Positions 25,099 through 35,011 are shown, counted from the stretch's first letter. The stretch is DNA of 53,592 nucleotides from Acinetobacter rongchengensis (GCF_003611475.1 NZ_RAXT01000020.1:1-53592); one strand, 5' to 3'. Numbers and translations: made by a program. Notes: a model not told the origin generated them from the sequence alone.

Positions 25099-27738
25099 TT
25101 AAGACAATTGAGCAGCAGCAATTTTCTTCGTATCGATGTCTTTAGCAGCATCTGTATACTCGCCCATCTTGTCGAAGTTCAAGTATTGGTAGATGTCAGC
25201 AGACATGCTGTCAATTTGAGCAGCATATTGTTGATACTCTTCAGGAGAAGGTAATTTACCCAATACTGCAGCTACAGAAGCAAGTTCAGCAGAAGCTAAG
25301 TAAACGTTTGCACCTTGACCTAAACGGTTCGGGAAGTTACGCGTAGAAGTAGATACACAAGTGGTATTCGGTGCTACACGTGCTTGGTTACCCATACATA
25401 ATGAACAACCTGGCATTTCAGTACGCGCGCCAGCTTTACCATAAATGTTATAGAAACCTTCTTCCATCAATTGGTGCTCGTCCATACGCGTTGGTGGAGC
25501 CAACCATAAACGAGTAGACAATGAACCACCTGGTACTTTATCCAGTAATTTACCAGCAGCACGGAAGTGACCGATATTCGTCATACATGAACCAACGAAT
25601 ACTTCATCAATCTTAACGCCTTGAACGTCAGAAAGAAGTTTAGCGTCATCTGGATCGTTCGGGCAGCAAAGAACAGGTTCTTTGATGTCAGCAAGATCGA
25701 TTTCATACACTTTCGTATATTCAGCATCTGCATCAGCTTTAAGAAGTGATGGATTCGCTAACCATTTTTCCATGTTCTCTACACGGCGCGCCATAGTACG
25801 AGCATCGCCATAGCCTTGAGAGATCATCCACTTCAACATTGTGATGTTAGAGTTCAAGTATTCAGCAACTTTCTCTTCAGAAAGTGTGATTGAACAACCT
25901 GCAGCAGAACGTTCAGCTGAAGCATCAGAAAGTTCGAATGCTTGTTCTACAGTTAAGTCAGTTTCCATTTCTGTTAAGTCGATTTCTAAAATACGACCAG
26001 AGAAGATGTTTTTCTTACCTTTCTTCTCTACAGTTAAGTCACCTTCTTTGATTGCATAGTAAGGAATCGCATGTACGAGGTCACGTAAAGTGATACCAGG
26101 TTGCATTTTACCTTTGAATTTCACAAGTACAGATTCAGGCATATCCAACGGCATAACACCAGTCGCAGCAGCAAACGCAACTAGACCAGAACCCGCTGGG
26201 AATGAAATACCAATTGGGAAACGTGTATGTGAGTCACCACCAGTACCAACAGTATCTGGAAGAAGCATACGGTTTAACCAAGAGTGGATAATACCGTCAC
26301 CTGGACGTAAAGAAACACCACCACGGTTCATGATGAAATCAGGAAGCGTGTGTTGCATTTGAACGTCAACTGGTTTTGGATACGCAGCAGTGTGACAGAA
26401 AGATTGCATAACAAGGTCAGCAGAGAAACCTAAGCAAGCCAAGTCTTTCAATTCGTCACGAGTCATCGGACCAGTGGTATCTTGCGAACCAACAGTCGTC
26501 ATCTTCGGTTCACAGTAAGTACCTGGACGAACACCTTGACCTTCTGGAAGACCACAAGCGCGACCAACCATTTTTTGAGCTTGAGTAAAACCTTTACCAG
26601 TGTTTTCAGGTTGAACTGGAGCACGGAATAAAGTAGAAGCTGGAAGACCTAAAGCTTCACGTGCTTTTGCAGTCAAGCCACGACCAACGATCAAGTTAAT
26701 ACGACCGCCAGCACGTACTTCGTCTAGAAGAACTGGAGTTTTCAATTCAGATTCAGCGATTTGCTCGCCTGCTTTGAACGCAGTCACTTTAGCAGCAGCA
26801 TGATCGATCTTAAGAACGATTTCGTCGCCCATGTTCATGTTCGCAACGTCGATCTCTACAGGTAATGCACCAGCATCTTCCATGGTGTTGAAGAAAATCG
26901 GAGCAATTTTAGAACCTAAGCAGTAACCACCGTCTTTTTTGTTCGGAATGTGAGCAATCTCATCACCAAAGAACCAAAGCACAGAGTTTGTTGCAGATTT
27001 ACGAGATGAACCCGTACCAACAACATCACCTACGTAAGCAACTTGGTTGCCTTTCGCGATCAATTCTTTGATTTGGTTTAATGGACCAACTTCCCCAGGA
27101 ACTTCTGGGTTGATACCATCACGTACGTTTTTCAACATTGCATTTGCATGTAATGGAATATCTGGACGGCTCCACGCGTCTTGTGCAGGTGACAAGTCGT
27201 CAGTATTCGTTTCGCCAGTTACTTTGAAAACTGTAAGCTTAATTTCTTCAGGAACATCTTTGCGGCTAGTGAACCATTCAGCATCAGCCCAAGATTGCAT
27301 TACTGCTTGCGCATTTGCATTACCTGCTTTTGCTTTTTCAGCAACGTCATGGAACGCATCAAATACAAGAAGAGTTTTCTTTAATGCTTCTGCAGCTAAA
27401 CCAGCAAGTGCAGCATCATCAAGTAATTCAACTAAAGGTGCTACGTTATAACCACCAAGCATAGTACCTAGTAAGTAAACCGCACGTTCTTTAGAAACTA
27501 ATGGAGAAGTTGTTTCACCTTTAGCAACTGCAGTTAAGAAAGCAGCTTTAACATAAGCAGCTTGGTCAACACCAGCAGGAACACGATTTTCAAGCAAATC
27601 AACTAAAAACGCCTCTTCGCCTGCTGGTGGATTTTTTAATAATTCAACCAGTTCAGCAGTCTGAGCATCATCAAGTGGCTTCGGTGGGACTCCGAGTGCG
27701 GCACGTTCTGCAACGTGTTGGCGGTAAGCTTCTAGCAC
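25099..27738 (-). CDS. acnB: bifunctional aconitate hydratase 2 / 2-methylisocitrate dehydratase AcnB
   Basis: AcnB is the main TCA-cycle aconitase, a 4Fe-4S enzyme interconverting citrate and isocitrate, and it also dehydrates 2-methylisocitrate. The protein follows E. coli AcnB closely: LEAYRQHVAERAALG at the start, QSWADAEWF, KVTGETNTDDLSPA, and the cluster cysteines in FVGSCMTNIGHFRAAG and PGCSLCMGNQARV. The frame continues to 27816, but the GTG at 27738 has an AGAGGA ribosome-binding site and aligns with the E. coli start, giving 879 residues. A promoter-like pair is visible at 27817-27845 and a strong terminator follows, so the gene is a single unit. Confidence 0.95.
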   Translation of the reverse strand: MLEAYRQHVAERAALGVPPKPLDDAQTAELVELLKNPPAGEEAFLVDLLENRVPAGVDQAAYVKAAFLTAVAKGETTSPLVSKERAVYLLGTMLGGYNVAPLVELLDDAALAGLAAEALKKTLLVFDAFHDVAEKAKAGNANAQAVMQSWADAEWFTSRKDVPEEIKLTVFKVTGETNTDDLSPAQDAWSRPDIPLHANAMLKNVRDGINPEVPGEVGPLNQIKELIAKGNQVAYVGDVVGTGSSRKSATNSVLWFFGDEIAHIPNKKDGGYCLGSKIAPIFFNTMEDAGALPVEIDVANMNMGDEIVLKIDHAAAKVTAFKAGEQIAESELKTPVLLDEVRAGGRINLIVGRGLTAKAREALGLPASTLFRAPVQPENTGKGFTQAQKMVGRACGLPEGQGVRPGTYCEPKMTTVGSQDTTGPMTRDELKDLACLGFSADLVMQSFCHTAAYPKPVDVQMQHTLPDFIMNRGGVSLRPGDGIIHSWLNRMLLPDTVGTGGDSHTRFPIGISFPAGSGLVAFAAATGVMPLDMPESVLVKFKGKMQPGITLRDLVHAIPYYAIKEGDLTVEKKGKKNIFSGRILEIDLTEMETDLTVEQAFELSDASAERSAAGCSITLSEEKVAEYLNSNITMLKWMISQGYGDARTMARRVENMEKWLANPSLLKADADAEYTKVYEIDLADIKEPVLCCPNDPDDAKLLSDVQGVKIDEVFVGSCMTNIGHFRAAGKLLDKVPGGSLSTRLWLAPPTRMDEHQLMEEGFYNIYGKAGARTEMPGCSLCMGNQARVAPNTTCVSTSTRNFPNRLGQGANVYLASAELASVAAVLGKLPSPEEYQQYAAQIDSMSADIYQYLNFDKMGEYTDAAKDIDTKKIAAAQLS

Positions 27739-27816
27739 GGTGTTATTCCTCTTTTTAAAAAAATTACCTGTGAATTCCAGCTTGTCAAAAGCTTCACGGG
27801 CAATATGGACTGTCAA

Positions 27817-27845
27817 ATTTTACTAAAAATCAAGTCAAAAGTTAA
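27817..27845 (-). promoter_or_regulatory. probable sigma-70 promoter of acnB
   Basis: On the minus strand TTAACT (27840-27845) and TAAAAT (27817-27822) are spaced by 17 bases, about 80 bases ahead of the GTG start. The rest of the stretch up to 27991 is AT-rich and shows nothing else I can name. Confidence 0.4.
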
Positions 27846-27991
27846 TGCAAACTTCGTGTTTATTCGTGATGACCATTATTTTGTAAATAAATATCTGTCA
27901 CTCATGTTCAACACTTATTTCAAATTCAAAGCCATCATATTTTATAACCTAGTACTAAATCAGCTTTACTTTTAACGACATTTTGTAGGCA

Positions 27992-28018
27992 TAAAAATGG
28001 CAACATAAATGTTGCCAT
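27992..28018 (-). terminator. terminator after the 89-residue hypothetical gene
   Basis: The perfect 10-bp stem ATGGCAACAT/ATGTTGCCAT with an AA loop is followed on the minus strand by a T-run, 26 bases past the stop of the upstream gene. Confidence 0.8.
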
Positions 28019-28044
28019 GCTTTTCTTACCGAGAATATTCAACC

Positions 28045-28314
28045 TTAGTGGACAGTTGTGTTGTTGATATAGTTTTGAAAATCGTCACGACAACCTTCAA
28101 ATTTCATTTGCACTTCGTCCTCATGTAACATGGCATGATCTGCACATGCGAAGGAAATTTTGACTTGGTATAATTTAGCTTGTTGGTCAATGGCTTGCTG
28201 AAAGAAAACTTGGTCGCCTAAGCTTAAGACATAGTGACTTCCACCAATCACCACGACACCTTGTTCGTCTTCCAAGAGCAAATCCGCATTATGTAAATAT
28301 GCAACAACTTCCAT
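28045..28314 (-). CDS. small protein of unknown function
   Basis: This 89-residue soluble protein has no family that I recognise. It has no signal peptide or membrane helix. It is acidic and starts with a beta-rich segment (EVVAYLHNADLLLEDEQGVVVIGGSHYVLSLGDQVFF), followed by YQVKISFACADHAML and an acidic helix-like part (EDEVQMKFEGCRDDFQNYI). The ribosome-binding site AGGAG in front of the ATG is strong and a clear terminator follows, so it is expressed as its own short unit. It could be a genus-specific regulator or stress protein; no evidence separates these. Confidence 0.65.
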   Translation of the reverse strand: MEVVAYLHNADLLLEDEQGVVVIGGSHYVLSLGDQVFFQQAIDQQAKLYQVKISFACADHAMLHEDEVQMKFEGCRDDFQNYINNTTVH

Positions 28315-28436
28315 TTTACCGCTCCTTTGCTACTTTTTATTTTCTATTTCTATATTTTATATATGCTTTTCACTTTTTATGCTAATCATTTTTTGTGGTT
28401 AAAGATATGTGATTTTTCATTATCTATAATATAAAA

Positions 28437-28458
28437 AAACCGTTCATTAGAACGGTTT
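28437..28458 (-). terminator. terminator overlapping the lipoprotein stop codon
   Basis: AAACCGTTC/GAACGGTTT (9 bp) encloses a 4-base loop that contains part of the stop codon of the gene ending at 28447, and a T-run follows on the minus strand. Confidence 0.8.
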
Positions 28459-28821
28459 GTAATCAGGCATTTTATTCGGGTCATGCGGTGTGTTTAGACA
28501 CTGTTCGAAAGCTTGTTGCTTAAATTTGCTTTGTACCGCATCTCTATCTGCTTTTAGCTCAGCATCAGGCATTGCATAGATTTTTTCTAAATATTCAGTC
28601 ACAAATTGCTTGGTCATCGGATCTGTAACTTTATTCGCATAATCAACAGCTTCTTTATGGGTAATCCCATTCTGACGATCAAGTGTAATTGAACGTGCCG
28701 CATTACCGATACTGGTACAATAACCTTTCCAAATTTCTTCAGGAGTTGCAGGTTTTTTCTCAGCACAACCTGCCATGAGTAACACTGTGCTAATTGCACC
28801 TAAAATTACGAACTTCTGCAT
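28447..28821 (-). CDS. small predicted lipoprotein
   Basis: This 124-residue protein has a lipoprotein signal peptide (MQKFVILGAISTVLLMAGC), with the lipobox cysteine at residue 19 followed by AEKKP, so it is probably placed in the outer membrane. The mature part is helical and charged (EEIWKGYCTSIGNAARSITLDRQNG, KQFVTEYLEKIYAMPDAELKADRDAV) with two further cysteines (GYC and EQC) that could form a disulfide in the periplasm. A good ribosome-binding site (GGAGA) precedes the ATG. I do not recognise the family. Confidence 0.78.
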   Translation of the reverse strand: MQKFVILGAISTVLLMAGCAEKKPATPEEIWKGYCTSIGNAARSITLDRQNGITHKEAVDYANKVTDPMTKQFVTEYLEKIYAMPDAELKADRDAVQSKFKQQAFEQCLNTPHDPNKMPDYKPF

Positions 28822-28989
28822 TAAAAAATCTCCAAATCAGCCCTATCATACTTAATTTCTAGCAAATTTGAAGATTTTCTTGCTTTTAATCACAGCTTTA
28901 ACTGACCTAGGATTTATTTTTTACATTTAAAAACAATTATTTATTAAAATTCTTAATAACAATACTCGCAACCAAGGCTCAAACCATCT

Positions 28990-29754
28990 TTAAATACCAC
29001 GCCAGTCAACACGTGCATTGCGTTCTGTTGTATATACTCTTTTTACGTACTGCCCCAATGGCAGATCCAATAAGTATTGCGTATATGCGAATACCTCACC
29101 CGAAGTTGTTTCAGAATGCTCTCTTTCCCATGGAGTTGTAGGTAATTCTAATAATGGCGACAACATTGAACACACCGCAATATCTGCAAGTCCTAGGCGG
29201 TCACCGACCAAATATCGGCATTCATTTTCAATCAGTTTTTGATTTAGATCGACAATAATCTGATCCATAATCAATTTTGACTCTTCAACTTTTTCTTTAT
29301 TCAGTTGATAACTTTTAGACACTAGGGTTTTTAAAATCGGCTTTGAGAATTTCTCGAATTGGCGTAAATAGCCTTTTTCACCAATCATAATATCTAAAGA
29401 CTCATCACTTTCAGCCAAGGCATGTGCCAAGCCCCAACGTCTTACGTGTAGCCCTAATTCGTTGGCAATCTCATTAATCGTTAAAGCTTGTTCACGTAAA
29501 ATAGCATCAGAACGAAGTAAACGATGTTCAGGATAAACCTCATCAAGATACAAAGCAATTTGTGTTGAATCTGCAATATATTGTTCGCCATCTTTAAGAA
29601 TAGGCAGTTTATTTTGCCCTGTTTTTAATTGAGCAAATGCACGATGTACACCAGGAATTAAATTCTGCGCAACATAATCGAGTTCTTTATGATCCAACAA
29701 CCAACGTGCTTTTTCACAGAAGTGTGATAGAGGAAATTGGTATAACGTGCGCAT
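28990..29754 (-). CDS. glutathione S-transferase family protein
   Basis: The N-terminal thioredoxin-like domain (TLYQFPLSHFCEKARWLLDHKELDY, then NKLPILKDGEQYIADSTQIALYLDEVYP) shows the cis-proline LP and the ADS glutathione-contact block of GST proteins. A helical C-terminal domain with YLVGDRLGLADIAVCSMLSPL follows. At 254 residues it is a little longer than average. The CxxxRW start resembles bacterial Ser/Cys-type GSTs. Natural substrates are unknown; roles in detoxification or dehalogenation are typical. The ribosome-binding site GGAGA supports the ATG at 29754. It is divergent from the sulfur operon. Confidence 0.85.
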   Translation of the reverse strand: MRTLYQFPLSHFCEKARWLLDHKELDYVAQNLIPGVHRAFAQLKTGQNKLPILKDGEQYIADSTQIALYLDEVYPEHRLLRSDAILREQALTINEIANELGLHVRRWGLAHALAESDESLDIMIGEKGYLRQFEKFSKPILKTLVSKSYQLNKEKVEESKLIMDQIIVDLNQKLIENECRYLVGDRLGLADIAVCSMLSPLLELPTTPWEREHSETTSGEVFAYTQYLLDLPLGQYVKRVYTTERNARVDWRGI

Positions 29755-30132
29755 GTAGTCTCCATATTATTCTTTTAATCAGAACCTTAGAAAATCCCCA
29801 GTAATTCGGTGTACTTTAGACATTCATCGGGTAAATTACAATGTCCTTTTTATTCATTTACCATGTCACTTCTTCAAACTTGTTATGCATTTTATATATC
29901 AGTTTATTTAAACGATATGCAGCAATGTGATAATCAAACACCTCAAACATCATACCCAGCTTAAACATTTTAAAATAAATTATTATAAATCAGTAATATG
30001 TATTATCAAATTTTATGCATTGATTTGCATTTTTTATATTTTAAAATTTTTTAGATAAGTTAAGCACAATACTTCGTTTAATTTTTACCGCAATATTGCT
30101 TAGCGTTTTGGTATCAACTGAATGGTGCCAAT
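29755..30132. other. divergent spacer between the GST gene and the sulfur operon
   Basis: This 378-base, AT-rich spacer must hold the promoter of the sulfur operon. The perfect palindrome GCAATATTGC (30090-30099) lies 33 bases before the first start codon and could be a LysR-type or other operator. No RNA gene, terminator or repeat is seen. Confidence 0.4.
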
Positions 30133-31338
30133 ATGTCTAGTTTAAACACATCTCAGCAAGCTTTTGTGATCGAAAACGATCAACAAGCTTTAAATGCCGC
30201 TTACCAAGTTGCAGATTTTGCTTTGATTGAACGAAATCAACGTGATCAACGCCGTATTTTACCTCACGATGTAATTGAGCAATTGAGCCTGAAAGGATTA
30301 GGCGGAATTCGTATTGCCAAAAAATACGGCGGCGCTGCTGTTTCCAATCTGACCTTGGTGCATGTTTTCCGTATTTTATCAAAAGCAGATGCCAGTGTTG
30401 GGCAGATTCCTCAGAATCAGTTTGGTCTACTCAATGCGATTGAAAGTATTGCCAATCAAAAGCAAAAACAGTTTATTTATAGCGAAATTTTAAAAGGCAA
30501 ACGCCTCGCCAATGGTGGGCCAGAGCGCAATAGCAAAGACAGTAAAACCATTGCTACACGTTTAGATCAAATCAACGGTCAATATCTATTAAATGGTGAA
30601 AAGTTTTATTCTACAGGTGCATCATTTGCGGATTGGCTTGCGATTCGTGCCATCGATTCAACTGGTAAAACTGTTTTAAATATTATAGATGCGCAAGCTG
30701 AAGGAGTTGAAATCGTCAATGATTGGGACGGTTTTGGGCAACGAACGACCGCAAGTGGAACAGTCAAACTAAAAAATGTGGTGGTCAATCCTGATCTGAT
30801 TATGGATGAAGCACCACTAACTGACCCGCGTAAATATCGTGGTGCATATTCTCAACTCATTCAAGTTGCAATCGATGTTGGAATTGCTGAAGCAGCATTT
30901 GCAGACACCTTATCCGCAATTCATAAAGCACGTCCAATTGTGGATGCCAATGTCGAAAAAGCCAGTTTTGAAGCTTATACCCTACAAGAAGTGGGCAAAC
31001 TCGATATTTTGCTGAATACAGCAATCCTACTGCTAGATGAAGCTGCAGAATATCTCGATCAACTTGATTCACAAGACATTGTCAGTCCAGAGCAAGCCAG
31101 TAAAGCATCGATTATCGTGGCTGAAGCCAAAGTCTATGCCAATGATGCAGCACTACAGATTTCAGAAAAACTTCTGGAATTAGGTGGTAGTCGCTCCAGT
31201 TTGGAAATTCACAATTTAGATCAACATTGGCGTAATGCACGTGTGCATACCCTGCATGATCCTGTGCGCTGGAAACATTATGCAATTGGTCATTTTTATT
31301 TGAATGGCACGCAAGATCAAAGACATGCGTGGATTTAA
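30133..31338 (+). CDS. SfnB/DszC-like flavin-dependent monooxygenase (acyl-CoA dehydrogenase fold), copy 1
   Basis: This 401-residue protein has the acyl-CoA dehydrogenase fold used by FMNH2-dependent monooxygenases such as SfnB and DszC in sulfur scavenging. Typical blocks are LGGIRIAKKYGGAAVSNLTLVHVFRILSKADASVGQIPQNQFG, LANGGPERNSK, LNGEKFYSTGASFADWLAIRA, WDGFGQRTTASGTVKLKNV and the tail HWRNARVHTLHDPVRWKHYAIG. The substrate is presumably an organosulfur compound such as a sulfone or sulfonate. It is the first gene of the operon, 43 bases ahead of a paralogue. No strong ribosome-binding site is visible for this start. Confidence 0.85.
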   Translation: MSSLNTSQQAFVIENDQQALNAAYQVADFALIERNQRDQRRILPHDVIEQLSLKGLGGIRIAKKYGGAAVSNLTLVHVFRILSKADASVGQIPQNQFGLLNAIESIANQKQKQFIYSEILKGKRLANGGPERNSKDSKTIATRLDQINGQYLLNGEKFYSTGASFADWLAIRAIDSTGKTVLNIIDAQAEGVEIVNDWDGFGQRTTASGTVKLKNVVVNPDLIMDEAPLTDPRKYRGAYSQLIQVAIDVGIAEAAFADTLSAIHKARPIVDANVEKASFEAYTLQEVGKLDILLNTAILLLDEAAEYLDQLDSQDIVSPEQASKASIIVAEAKVYANDAALQISEKLLELGGSRSSLEIHNLDQHWRNARVHTLHDPVRWKHYAIGHFYLNGTQDQRHAWI

Positions 31339-31381
31339 TCGTCAGTTTTAACAGGCAAAACAAACATTCAAGGAAAATAAC

Positions 31382-32626
31382 ATGACAACTTATCAAGATA
31401 TTCATAAAGTTTTAGATGCAGAAAATGCAGCTTTTGCGCAGGCACATATTATCCAGTCTGATGCTGAGGCATTGGAAATTGCAGCACAACTCAGTCAACA
31501 ATTTAAACTCAATGCAGTCTTGCGTGATACCACACGTGAGCTTCCTTTTGAAGAAATTGAAGCATTTAGCCAATCAGGTTTATGGGCCATTACCGTTCCA
31601 AAACAATACGGCGGTGCTGATGTATCTAGTTATACTGTTGCAAAAATAATTGCCCTGTTTAGTGGTGCAGATGGCTCAATTGGACAAATTCCACAAAATC
31701 ATTTTTATGCCTTAGAAGTATTGCGCAATACAGGTACAGATACGCAAAAGCAAAAACTCTATAGCGAAGTATTAAAAGGTGCGCGCTTTGGTAATGCTTT
31801 GGCTGAATTTAAAACTAAAACTGCGGCGCAAAAACACACGCAAATTACCCAAGTTACACGTGGCGATAAACAAGGTTTTGAAGTGAATGGGGAAAAGTTT
31901 TATTGCACAGGCAGTCTTTTCGCACATCGTATTCCCACCCTTGTACGCGATGCCAATGATCGTGAATATTTAGCTTTTATTCCATCCGATGCGCAAGGCT
32001 TACAGCGTATTAATGATTGGTCTGGTTTCGGGCAAAAAACCACAGGCAGTGGTACTGTCAAATTTAATCAGGTCTTTGTCGATGCTGAAGATGTGATTGT
32101 CTTTGATCGTGCTTTTTCAGAACCGACATTGGTGGGGCCCTTTGCACAAATAATGCATGCAGCCATTGAAACAGGGATTGCAAGAGCTGCGTTTGAAGAA
32201 ACGCTACAACGTGTCAAACAAGCACGCGCATGGATTGATGCCAATGTAGAACGTGCCGACCAAGACCCTTTAACCATTTATGAAATTGGAAAAGTGGCTG
32301 CGGATGTACGAGCGAGCGAAGTGCTATTAAAGCAAGCAGCACACGCTATTGATGCAGCAAAACCGCATCCAACCACTGAAAATATTGCCAAAGCCTCAAT
32401 AGATGTTGCCAAAGTCCGTGCGCATAGTACCGAAACAGCCTTGAAAGCCTCATCAAAACTGATTGAACTGGCAGGAAGTCGTGGTAGCCAACGTGCAGAT
32501 GGCTTAGACCGTCATTGGCGTAATGCACGTGTACATACGCTACATGATGCTTCTCGCTGGAAATATTATTTTATTGGAAATTATGTCTTGAACAATATTC
32601 TTCCACCACGCCGAGGAACATTGTAA
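31382..32626 (+). CDS. SfnB-family sulfur acquisition flavin monooxygenase, copy 2
   Basis: A second acyl-CoA-dehydrogenase-fold oxygenase (414 residues) clearly paralogous to the preceding gene: GLWAITVPKQYGGADVSSYTVAKIIALFSGADGSIGQIPQNHF, VNGEKFYCTGSLFAHRIP, WSGFGQKTTGSGTVKFNQV, and the same terminal HWRNARVHTLHDASRWKYYFIGNY. It probably acts with a flavin reductase encoded elsewhere. The ribosome-binding site AAGGAA is good. Its stop overlaps the start of the next gene by one base (TAATG), so translation is coupled. Two diverged copies imply different organosulfur substrates or a heteromeric enzyme. Confidence 0.88.
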   Translation: MTTYQDIHKVLDAENAAFAQAHIIQSDAEALEIAAQLSQQFKLNAVLRDTTRELPFEEIEAFSQSGLWAITVPKQYGGADVSSYTVAKIIALFSGADGSIGQIPQNHFYALEVLRNTGTDTQKQKLYSEVLKGARFGNALAEFKTKTAAQKHTQITQVTRGDKQGFEVNGEKFYCTGSLFAHRIPTLVRDANDREYLAFIPSDAQGLQRINDWSGFGQKTTGSGTVKFNQVFVDAEDVIVFDRAFSEPTLVGPFAQIMHAAIETGIARAAFEETLQRVKQARAWIDANVERADQDPLTIYEIGKVAADVRASEVLLKQAAHAIDAAKPHPTTENIAKASIDVAKVRAHSTETALKASSKLIELAGSRGSQRADGLDRHWRNARVHTLHDASRWKYYFIGNYVLNNILPPRRGTL

Positions 32627-34089
32627 TGAGTCATCCTATTCAAAATACTGAAATCAAAAGCAAAATTAACCGTGAAAGAAACAATACCAAGAAAAAGATC
32701 CTTCTAAATGCCTTTGATATGAACAGTGTAGGACACATCAATCATGGTTTATGGGCCCATCCACGAGATGAGTCACATCGTTTTAATGAGTTAAATTATT
32801 GGATAGATTTAGCCAAAACTTTAGAACGTGGTCTGTTTGATGGTTTATTTATTGCAGATATCACAGGTACTTACGATGTCTATCAAAATGGTATCGATTT
32901 AACGCTTAGAGAATCGATTCAACTCCCAAGCCACGACCCTGCTACTTTGGTTTCTGCTATGGCTTCAGTCACACAGAATTTAGGTTTTGGAGTAACCGTA
33001 AATTTAAGTTATGAAACACCTTATCAATTTGCACGTCGTTTTGGCAGTTTAGATCATCTGACTCAAGGGCGTATTGGCTGGAATATTGTCACAGGTTACT
33101 TAGACAGTGCTGAACGCTTAATCGGTCAAAAAGGTTTAAAAGACCACGATTTACGCTATGAACAGGCTGAAGAGTTTATAGAACTTTGCTACAAGTTTTG
33201 GGAAGGTTCTTGGGAGAATGATGCGGTATTAAAAGATAAGCAAAAACGTATTTTCACAGATCCAAGCAAAGTTCATTCAATTCAGCATCATGGGCGTTTT
33301 TACCAAAGCGAAGGCGTATTTCAAGTGTCTCCTTCTCCGCAACGAACACCAGTATTGTTCCAAGCAGGTGCTTCACCACGTGGATTGGCTTTTTCAACAC
33401 GCCATGCAGAATGTGTCTTTATTGGTGGTGATCAACCTGAAAAAATTAAACAGCAGGTAAATAAAATCCGTGAACTAGCGATCCAGCAAGGTCGTCAGCC
33501 TGAAGATGTAAAAATCTTTGTTGGCATTACCGTTGTGACTGCTGAAACAGATCTATTGGCACAACAAAAGTTGGCTGAATATATCCGCTATGCAAGTCCT
33601 GAAGCAGGTTTGGCACATTACTCAAGCTCTGTGGGTATCGACCTATCGAAATACGCCGATGATGAAGCCATTCCTTACCAACAGACCAATAGTATTGCCT
33701 CTGTCAATCACAAGTTTAAGGAAAAGAAAATCACGCCTAACGACTTAAAAGCACAACATATTTTAGGGGGGCGTTATCCACTGATTGTCGGTAGTGGTGA
33801 AACTGTCGCTGAACAATTAATTCAGTTGATGGATGAAACGGGGATTGATGGTTTTAACCTAACACGTACTGTTGCACCTGAGTCACATCATGATTTTATT
33901 GATTTTGTTATTCCTGAATTACAGCAACGTGGTCGATTTAAAACAGAATACCACCAAGGTTCTTTGAGAAATAAAATTTTCAAAAATGGGGATCATTTAA
34001 CGGCGCAGCACCCTGCCGCTCATTTCCGATGTCAAAACCCAAAGCAATCAAAAGCACAACAATTCGACTTATCCAAGCAAAGCGCTTAA
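32626..34089 (+). CDS. NtaA/DmoA-type LLM-class flavin-dependent monooxygenase
   Basis: This 487-residue protein belongs to the bacterial luciferase-like group containing nitrilotriacetate monooxygenase, DszA and dimethylsulfide monooxygenase. Diagnostic segments are LNAFDMNSVGHINHGLWAHPRD, GLFDGLFIADITGTYDVY, LPSHDPATLVSAMASVTQNLGFGVTVNLSYE, FGSLDHLTQGRIGWNIVTGY and TPVLFQAGASPRGLAFSTRHAE. It should use FMNH2 from a separate reductase to cleave a C-S bond. It is translationally coupled to the preceding SfnB-like gene. The last 35 residues are a polar tail that may be lineage-specific. The substrate is not determined. Confidence 0.87.
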   Translation: MSHPIQNTEIKSKINRERNNTKKKILLNAFDMNSVGHINHGLWAHPRDESHRFNELNYWIDLAKTLERGLFDGLFIADITGTYDVYQNGIDLTLRESIQLPSHDPATLVSAMASVTQNLGFGVTVNLSYETPYQFARRFGSLDHLTQGRIGWNIVTGYLDSAERLIGQKGLKDHDLRYEQAEEFIELCYKFWEGSWENDAVLKDKQKRIFTDPSKVHSIQHHGRFYQSEGVFQVSPSPQRTPVLFQAGASPRGLAFSTRHAECVFIGGDQPEKIKQQVNKIRELAIQQGRQPEDVKIFVGITVVTAETDLLAQQKLAEYIRYASPEAGLAHYSSSVGIDLSKYADDEAIPYQQTNSIASVNHKFKEKKITPNDLKAQHILGGRYPLIVGSGETVAEQLIQLMDETGIDGFNLTRTVAPESHHDFIDFVIPELQQRGRFKTEYHQGSLRNKIFKNGDHLTAQHPAAHFRCQNPKQSKAQQFDLSKQSA

Positions 34090-34125
34090 ACAACTTTAAA
34101 AATTTAATTTATAAGGGGTCATCAC

Positions 34126-34989
34126 ATGACACAAACAAATTCAATCACCAACAATGCTTCGAAGCATAAATTTATTATTCTTGGCATTGTCATTATTGCC
34201 GTAATTGCAGGGCTTTTTTACTGGAACCAACATAAAAAATCAGCCTCAGAAATTATTACGATTGGTATTAGTCCTCCCTTTGCAAAACCATTGCAAGTCG
34301 CTGTGGATGAAGCGAAGAAACAAGGGATCAACGTTAAACTGGTTGAATTTTCAGACTGGAATACACCAAATATTACTTTGAATCATGGTGATATCGATGC
34401 CAACTATTTTCAACATCAACCCTTTCTCAGCAATGCCTTAAAAGAGACTGATTTTAAACTTAAGCCGCTCAATGTAGGTGTCGCAACACATGTGGGATTG
34501 TATTCAAAAAAATATGATTCATTGGATGCTGTGCCTGAGCATGCACGTGTGGTTATTCCCAATGATCCTGTGAATCAAGGCCGTGCCTTACTTTTATTAC
34601 AACAAGCGAAATTAATCACTTTAAAAGATCCAAACAACCATTTATCCAATCTGCAAGACATCACGGCTAACCCTAAAAACTTTAAATTTATTGAAGTTGA
34701 AGGCCCACAAACGGCTCGTGCTGTTGACGATGCTGATCTCGTGTTTAGTTACCCGCTGTACCTACGTCTTGCTAAAACCATCGATCCAAATAAAGCATTG
34801 TTATTGGATGACAATACCAATACACGCTATGCCATTTTATTTGTTGTGAAAGATGACTATGAGCAAAAACACCCTGAAAAAGCCAAGCATTTACAAGAGT
34901 TTATTAAAATTTACCAAACTTCTGACAAAGTAAAACAGGCTTTGAATAGTGATATTGGTGCAAATCTTTGGTTCCCAGGCTGGAAATAA
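34126..34989 (+). CDS. MetQ/NlpA-family ABC transporter substrate-binding protein
   Basis: This 287-residue periplasmic binding protein of the NlpA family matches MetQ: ITIGISPPFAKPLQVAVDEAKKQGINVKLVEFSDW, GDIDANYFQHQPFLSNALKE, VVIPNDPVNQGRALLLLQQAKLI and the closing GANLWFPGW. The N-terminus has a membrane segment (FIILGIVIIAVIAGLFYW) but no lipobox cysteine, unlike MetQ of E. coli, so it may stay anchored by this helix. A strong ribosome-binding site (AAGGGG) precedes the ATG. Ligands could be methionine or the sulfur compounds processed by the neighbouring oxygenases. Confidence 0.88.
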   Translation: MTQTNSITNNASKHKFIILGIVIIAVIAGLFYWNQHKKSASEIITIGISPPFAKPLQVAVDEAKKQGINVKLVEFSDWNTPNITLNHGDIDANYFQHQPFLSNALKETDFKLKPLNVGVATHVGLYSKKYDSLDAVPEHARVVIPNDPVNQGRALLLLQQAKLITLKDPNNHLSNLQDITANPKNFKFIEVEGPQTARAVDDADLVFSYPLYLRLAKTIDPNKALLLDDNTNTRYAILFVVKDDYEQKHPEKAKHLQEFIKIYQTSDKVKQALNSDIGANLWFPGWK

Positions 34990-35011
34990 AGATTAGAAAT
35001 CATGGCTTTTC

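Noticed and set aside
27739..27816. 26-residue N-terminal extension of AcnB
   Set aside because: Family alignment and an AGAGGA site support the GTG at 27738.
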